From contig NC_036450.1 of NCBI RefSeq assembly GCF_002775205.1, positions 17,503,479 through 17,567,478 on the forward strand: a stretch of DNA of 64,000 nucleotides, read 5' to 3'. Position numbers and translations under genes: made by a program. The stretch is from Xiphophorus maculatus (lineage: Eukaryota > Chordata > Actinopteri > Cyprinodontiformes > Poeciliidae). Below are positions 58,203 to 64,000 of the stretch, piece by piece; the stretch's first letter is position 1, and each line of letters begins with the position of its first letter. The notes under the pieces were generated by a model. That model was not told the origin of the DNA and searched no databases. It saw nothing but the letters and a program-made list of their open reading frames with translations.

Positions 58203-59950
58203 TCACTTTTGAGCAGCGCTAAGGGTCTTTGACCTTATGAATGCCATCCCATGTGTCCTCATGTGAGTTTTCAAATGTCCTTCAGTCTCAAACGTATTCC
58301 CACACACCTTACATTTGGTATTCGGCGTCCCGTCATTGTTCTCATCGACAACATCCAATTGGTTTTCCCGTTGACTCTCTTCATCTTCCCGGTCTCTCCC
58401 ATTATATCTACCGAGACTCTTGAGCTCCTTTAGCCGATGGACGATGAAGAGGTGTCGAGCCAGCGAGCGGGGGGAGGTGTAGCAGAGTCCACACTCCTGA
58501 CATTGGTGGGATGAGCCATCAGACTTGTGCTGGGGAATGTGCTTGTGGAAAGCAGCAATATCCTCGGTGGTGAAGCCACAGACGGCACATTTGTGATTTT
58601 TGAGAATGTTCACTTTTAGTCTCTTCAGTGGTTGTGAGTCGGAACCCCTGGAGTTCAAGCCTGGAGACCCCTCATCTTCATCTGGATTTCTTTTGGGGCT
58701 TCGGTTCTGAAAAGAAAGCAGAAGATGAGCTCAGGAAAATAGCTTTGCCATGAAGTGCAAAACTCATTGGCATCAATCTAACAAAGAGTTCAGTACTTTA
58801 GGAAGTGCAACAAAACAGCAGATTAGCCAACTCTAGGTCCAACATTTCAGCTCAAAAACTGTGATGACAGAAAATGAATGATTCGTAACAGACCATGATT
58901 GCAATAAATAAGCAAAATAATAGAAAAAATGGGAAAAACACAACAAAATATTTATAAGACTAAAATATGAACCAAATCAAAGTTTTTATTTTTATTTTTA
59001 AATATCAAACCTAAAAATAATAAAGCAAAAACACTTAATATAAAGAAGTAACAAAGCACAGAAAACCTTTACGTAACTGTTGAAAACAAAATAGCAATAA
59101 ATACAAAGACAGACGTTTTGGCAGACATTAAATTGTTAAATTCATGCAGCTGTACCATTTGCTTGTCAGGTGGTGTCTCAACATTTTCAGTCCATCCTGC
59201 TGGGTGTTTACCTCCGTGAATCATCTGAATGTGCTGGTCCAGCAGCACTCTTTTTGTGAAGGGCTGACTTACAGCAGGGCAATGTCTGAAAATTAATATC
59301 AATAATAAGACAAATAGAATAATTTTTATTGCTGTATATCTGACAGATATACAGACACATTATGTGCACACATGTGAACATTGAACATTGGATATATGGA
59401 CATTATTGGACATATAATGTCCATATTGGACATATAATGTCCATATGACATTATGTGACATATGAACATTGTCACATAATGTCCATTATGTGACACATAA
59501 TGGACATTACGTAGTAATATCCATGGATATTACACATGGACTATGCACATTATGTAGTAATTTTCATTTCTTAAATTAAACTGTTAATTGGATGAACAAT
59601 GGAGGAAACCATCCAGCTGATTTAAATGTTCTTTCATATTCCAACTTTTTTACTTAAATGGATTGATAGACAAATCTTTAATGTTGTGCTCAAACTCAAA
59701 TTTTACTTTCATAGCTGAACTGAATGGTTGTGTGTGGAAAATTTAGCTCAGTACTATTAAGGATGCATTTATGGGTTTGTGTTAATACAGAATTACAGCT
59801 ACTGATTAATCACTCTAAGTAGGGTGGTGGTACTCACGGGCAGGCGTAGACCTTTCGTAGTCCTTTATGTTTTAGACGGTTGTGTCGGCAAAGACTGTGG
59901 GTGGAGCTGAAAGACTTATCACACTGTTGACATGGATGCTTCTTCAGTAT
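58203..59950 (-). CDS. znf532: znf532 last three coding exons
   Basis: Exons 59950-59838, 59285-59156 and 58706-58203. The finger [20 protein letters not shown] is followed by [17 protein letters not shown], whose codon is split CC/A. The donor at 59156 (CAAATG/gtacag) is chosen because the closer gtaaac at 59211 would shift the frame into TGA. The last exon has [40 protein letters not shown] and [20 protein letters not shown]. Confidence 0.92.
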
Positions 59951-62900
59951 CTGCAGTTTGAAAGTTATATTTGAAGTGTCACGAACAAAGCAAAAGAAAC
60001 TGTCTTTTTAAAAACAACACTGCAGAACATTCACCTTGCCGTGTTCACGCTTCATGTGTGTGACAAACAGCTCCCTGGACCTGAGGGAGGCGTTGCATTC
60101 ACCACATGTGTATCCTGAGCTGACAGGGCTCTTTAGGTCTGCTGCACAGTTGCTATTGGTTGTCTTCAGTGGCGATGATGAAGGCTTCTTTTCTCCCTTG
60201 TCTTGACAAAAGACATTTTCTCCATTTTTGTTGTTATTTTTAGGGATGTTGCTGTTGGCACTATTGGAATTGGTGGGCTTGGCGCTAAGTGGAAGGTTGA
60301 TCCCCAGGTTTGGTGGACCCTCTATGGTCTTCAGGGTTCCATGGATGGCCTGAGAAGATTCACAACAGCACCTTTTAACACCTTTTGGCACACTAATATT
60401 CATAATGTGCCATGAACCACTTCATTAAATTAATATGACTGAAGTGATTGGCATTAGGTGTTACAAGAGGAGGTTTAATTTAGCTTGGTTTGAAGTTATA
60501 AATAGAATAATTGTAAATTTTTTTAAAAACTTGTGATTACCTTAATGTGGTCCAGCATCAGCTGCTTCTGTGCATAGTGCATGGAACAGTCGGGACATTT
60601 AAAGATGGAAACTTTAAAATTGGAAATATGCTGCTCAAAATGTGAGCTGAGCAAGGACTGGAGAGTGAACACTGTGTCACACATGGAGCATTTATGTATC
60701 ACCCTGGAAGACAGAAAATGTCATAATTATTAGTCAGACATAGCAAAATGTAACAGACTCAAAGCATCCTCTACAATCTGAGCTACAGCTGTATTTACAG
60801 AAGCCAATACTAAAGCTGTTAGGATTTGTTCAAGAAATAAGTAAATTTGTGTTTGTTAATTAAATTCCATAATACCTTTCAAAATACCTTGTAAAATTGT
60901 GAGTAAAAATAAATTGATCTTTTGGAACAGATGTGTGCATAATGTGAGAAGTTTGCTAAACACCATGTGAATTTATACATTTGCCATGTGCTCTTGTGCA
61001 CAGCTAGTACTGTGTGGTTTGGCTAAGCCACAAAACATGACAGGACTAGATTGTGACAAACAATTTGGCCTGAAGAGAAGATCATCAGGGCTGACATTTA
61101 GGACTTGTAAAAGTCTAAGGTCAGGAAAAGGGAAGCTAACATCTCTATAAACCCCACACTTAAACTTTTACCTTCAGGTTGCCGCTGCAGAGAGCTAATT
61201 GCAAAAACAAGTAGTTAAAAAGTCTCATCATTTTGATGAACAGTGTCCAGATACGTATATACTATGCACATTTGCACTTTGATCTTATCTTAATAAAAAA
61301 CCCAGTATATTTACATATATTCTAGAACAATTTCTTCTCCACCAAGTTTTACGTTATCTGTTTTTAAATTTCTGTCCACTGAGAGCAAAACGGGACCAAA
61401 GTCAAATTCCTTGTTGGCGTGCACAACTTTCACCAATAATGTAGTTTCTAAAGCTGTGTGAGATTATGCTACTGCAATAAAAGCTTAACGTATCTGAAGT
61501 TTTTAGCATTTCCCGTCAGTAAGTAAATTGCTGTGGTTAGGTGTTAAGTGGTTAAAGGTTTCCATGTGGAAAAAAACAAACACAATTTAATGTAATGAAA
61601 AGCAGCAAATCCTTCTGCTGAGAAGGAAGCCAAGGATGGTTATCTAGACAGAAAGGAATTGGACATGGGGTTTACGTTACATTAGCGCTAACTTGTGTGA
61701 ATTAAAAAAGAGGTTGGGTATCTGCAAATGCGTAGGCTTAGTTTCCTATAGACTTAACAAGTAAGAGACAAATGATAATGCAGCAGACAAAATTAAATTA
61801 ACCATTAAAGTGTTGAAATCTAATTAATTAATTCTAAACACATTATAAACAAAAAGGAACCTACTTGGGCTCGCCTGCCTTGGCCCCTGGATGCTGTGTG
61901 TATGCATGGGAGTGAGTTCCTGGTGCAGACTTGAAAGCCATGGGGCAGAGTGGACATTTGTAGAAGACTTCACAGTGCATGTTCTGGATGTGAGACTTGA
62001 GAGTTGTAACATCAACAAAGATCATGCTACAGTGAACACAGCTGGAAAACAACACAGAAAAGACACATAGGCAAGTTGAACAAAGTATGAATAAAATAAA
62101 GTCAAGCCATACGTTTAGATAGAACTTGTTTAAAGTTTTTTTTGCTATTCTTTCCATTACTCTTCCAAACAAAAGGTTAGGCAGCAAAACAATAATCCAA
62201 AGTATCCAAGACATCCTCCCTTGATTTACTAAAAAGCTAAATTGGCCTCATCAAAGTCCAAACCTAAAGCTGATTTCGAAATGTGACATGACCTTAAACA
62301 GGTCCTTTTGGTTCAAAAATCCCACAGTGTGTCTGAATAAAACAAATGTGCAAAAATGTGTGAGGAAAATTTGGATAAATTTGCATTCCACAATTATGAA
62401 AAAGTCCCATAGTTATTGCAAATCCTTGATGACAGTTGTTGGTTCCCTTATTAAATTAAGTCATTTGAATGTTACTTCTGTTCTTAAATACAAAAATAGC
62501 AGTACCAACACTAGTAACCTATTAAGCTCACACTAAATTGTCTTTAGATGTATGTAGGGGTGTACATTGTTGTAATTTGTGTATCTATGTTGGTCCTATG
62601 ATGGACTGGCAGCCTTTATAATGGAGTACTCTACCTCTCACCAATGACTTCTTTGATATGATCCAGCTCTTCTTCAATTGAGGTGTTATGTTAGTGAGGG
62701 AGTGAGTGTTTCTCTGCATTTGGACTTTAGGGACAAAAATGTCAAGAATTGGTTGAAAACAGGTTTTTAACTGGTCTATTATTGCTTGAAAACCAAAAAA
62801 TTATATTTTTTAATAGCCTGTATCTTGGATGACTTAACCACAAGGATTGTGACTGTCACCTTTTGTCCCTGTCATTTCGTCATGAATGATGTGTCATGAA

Positions 62901-64000
62901 GTGATATTAGGTGTCAAGCTGAAGCCAAATTGCTAAGAAACCAAGCTAAATAACTGCAATTAAAATGACAATTAAAATGGTCTTTGGACATTGAAGTAAG
63001 AAAAAGACCACTTAGAGTGAAACATTGGTTCTCTTCAACAATGAAATGTACGCAACCACTCCAAATGATATCTCAGCAAAAGAGAAACTAGAAGTATGGA
63101 TAATTTTGGTTTTAATTAAGATATACTCACCGATAGCCGATTCTGCGAGTGTAGTGCAAGCAGTTCTTGGTGACGTGGGACTGAAAGTGAACAGAGCGAC
63201 AACTGGCACCACACTCTGGACAAATATAAGGGGACTTGTGCTGATGGATTCGTTGGTGTGACAGAAAGCTGCATTGATTTGGAAGAAGCATCTGGCAAAC
63301 TGTGCATGTTTTCTATGAAAGAAGAAAATAAATGTTGGTCTATTTTTATGAACAAGCTGGAACAATTATGCAAAAATGCAGGAATATTACAAAGAGACAG
63401 AGTGATCAATAATAACGCTACAGGCCAGGACAGGGTCCGTCCGTCCATCCGTCCATCCATCCATCCGTCCATCCATCCATCCATCCATCCATCCATCCAT
63501 CCATCCATCCATCCATCCATCCATCCATCCATCCATCGAATCCAGAAAAATGACCATGCACACACTCAAACCAATTTAGAAATATCAATTGAGCTAACAC
63601 ACATATTTTTAAACTGTGGAAGGAAGTTAGAGTTAGAAAACCTAGACATGCACAGGGAGAACAGGTAAACTCCATGCAGAGCATACCTGTTCTCCCTGGG
63701 ATTCAGACAGAGGACTTTTTTGGGACAAGGCAACCATACAAACAACTATATACCTATGCAGCCCTTGTCAAGCCTTAGCCTTTTTTTGAATAATATGGTA
63801 CCTACTTGACTGTTGGATTCTGGTGCTTGTTGATAGTGCATGGCCAGTGAACTGTCATCCTGGAATATTTCATTGCACTCCAAACATTTCAAGTTGTGCC
63901 GACCAAGCTTTGATGCATCATCCTCCAAAGGCATGGCTGCCATAAGGGGAGTGCTGCAAGGAGCTGATATCACTGTAGTCTGGTTACTACCAGCAATCTT
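58203..64000 (-). CDS. znf532: znf532, C2H2 zinc-finger protein (last 8 coding exons)
   Basis: Nuclear zinc-finger protein of the ZNF532/ZNF592/ZNF687 family, reported in the Z3 (ZMYND8-linked) transcriptional co-regulator complex. Exons in transcript order: 64000(edge)-63806, 63312-63131, 62041-61865, 60703-60541, 60349-60035, 59950-59838, 59285-59156, 58706-58203. They total 1779 nt (592 residues plus stop) in consistent phase. About 13 C2H2 fingers are visible, beginning [20 protein letters not shown] and ending [20 protein letters not shown] then [16 protein letters not shown]. This end, the [16 protein letters not shown] block and [12 protein letters not shown] match ZNF532 rather than its paralogues. 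The N-terminal large exon continues beyond the window. Confidence 0.94.
59405..59533. repeat. Cluster of palindromes and a tandem 20-mer in znf532 intron
   Basis: A 20-bp unit (attggacatataatgtccat) occurs twice in tandem at 59405-59444. Then come arms 59450-59459 with 59471-59480, a 12-bp perfect palindrome with a 1-nt centre at 59481-59505, and a perfect 20-bp palindrome at 59514-59533 (gtaatatccatggatattac). Variants of ggacat/atgtcc recur throughout. Confidence 0.85.
60035..60349 (-). CDS. znf532: znf532 exon with linker and one finger
   Basis: 105 codons, phase 0. It starts [20 protein letters not shown], runs through an Asn/Ser/Lys-rich linker, and ends with the finger [24 protein letters not shown]. 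Acceptor aatcttctcag. Confidence 0.93.
60541..63312 (-). CDS. znf532: znf532 exons coding the central zinc-finger array
   Basis: Exons 63312-63131, 62041-61865 and 60703-60541. Fingers in order: [100 protein letters not shown] and [20 protein letters not shown]. The last closes on a His coded by the next exon. All zinc ligands appear present. Confidence 0.94.
62220..62470 (+). mobile_element. Tc1-like remnant of a second subfamily
   Basis: tggcctcatcaaagtccaaa cctaaagctgatttcgaaat gtgacatgaccttaaaca and later gtgaggaaaatttggataaatttgcattcc correspond to the transposase 3' coding part of another fish Tc1 subfamily. It is broken by stops and lies in a znf532 intron, antisense to the gene. Confidence 0.65.
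63436..63537. repeat. (CCAT)n / (TCCG) microsatellite
   Basis: 102 bp of tetranucleotide units, tccg and tcca mixed on the left and pure ccat on the right. It is intronic in znf532 (63313-63805). Open frames across it on both strands (WMDG and HPSI repeats) are artefacts of the repeat. Confidence 0.97.
63806..64000 (-). CDS. znf532: znf532 exon, 3' end of a larger exon cut by the window edge
   Basis: 65 codons in phase from the edge. It has a Ser/Thr/Pro-rich part ([20 protein letters not shown]), then [20 protein letters not shown] and a finger ending in [13 protein letters not shown]. Donor CAA/gtaggt. Confidence 0.9.

Noticed and set aside
59212..59212. gtaaac at 59211 as the donor of the znf532 exon
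   Set aside because: The resulting phase 1 junction to 58706 runs into TGA after about ten codons. The donor at 59156 keeps the family sequence.
63116..63668. Long frames with WMDG or HPSI repeats on both strands
   Set aside because: Products of translating the CCAT/TCCG microsatellite in a znf532 intron. Not a repeat protein.

Overview
This is vertebrate nuclear DNA, almost certainly from a ray-finned (teleost) fish. Genes are split into many short exons by AT-rich introns. The intervening DNA carries decayed Tc1-like copies of fish type, a pogo-type MITE and a tRNA-derived SINE. No bacterial, plasmid or phage feature is present. The order nedd4l - mir-122 - alpk2 - oacyl-like - znf532 corresponds to human 18q21.31-q21.32.

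Layout. (1) 1-29.2 kb, plus strand: the 3' part of nedd4l, a C2-WW-HECT E3 ubiquitin ligase. It has 26 coding exons from the end of the C2 domain to the stop, then a 3' UTR of about 1.85 kb; the first C2 exons lie to the left of the window. (2) 29.2-34.4 kb: a transposon-rich spacer holding the mir-122 hairpin on the plus strand, with both mature arms recognisable. (3) 34.4-43.6 kb, minus strand: alpk2, an atypical alpha-kinase with two large low-complexity exons, an Ig-like domain and a C-terminal alpha-kinase domain. (4) 43.6-49.1 kb: spacer without a recognisable gene. (5) 49.1-53.8 kb, minus strand: a complete 15-exon gene for a NRF-6-type membrane O-acyltransferase of 689 residues (oacyl-like). 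(6) 53.8-58.2 kb: spacer with a SINE and a long TTA microsatellite. (7) 58.2-64 kb, minus strand: the 3' eight coding exons of znf532, a C2H2 zinc-finger protein; the gene runs off the right edge.

Exon borders were set by hand from splice sites, reading-frame phase and family similarity. In all four genes the phases join without a break through every intron. The genes do not form a pathway; their grouping is ancestral vertebrate synteny. Compared with human 18q21, malt1 is absent between alpk2 and the oacyl/znf532 pair, and that pair appears inverted relative to nedd4l-alpk2.

I found no previously undescribed biological system. The observations most worth a second look are a run of four perfect palindromes in a nedd4l intron, an apparently intact oacyl gene with a GC-AG intron next to a Tc1 copy, a palindrome cluster in a znf532 intron, the conserved mir-122 in a transposon-dense spacer, and a young-looking pogo MITE in nedd4l.
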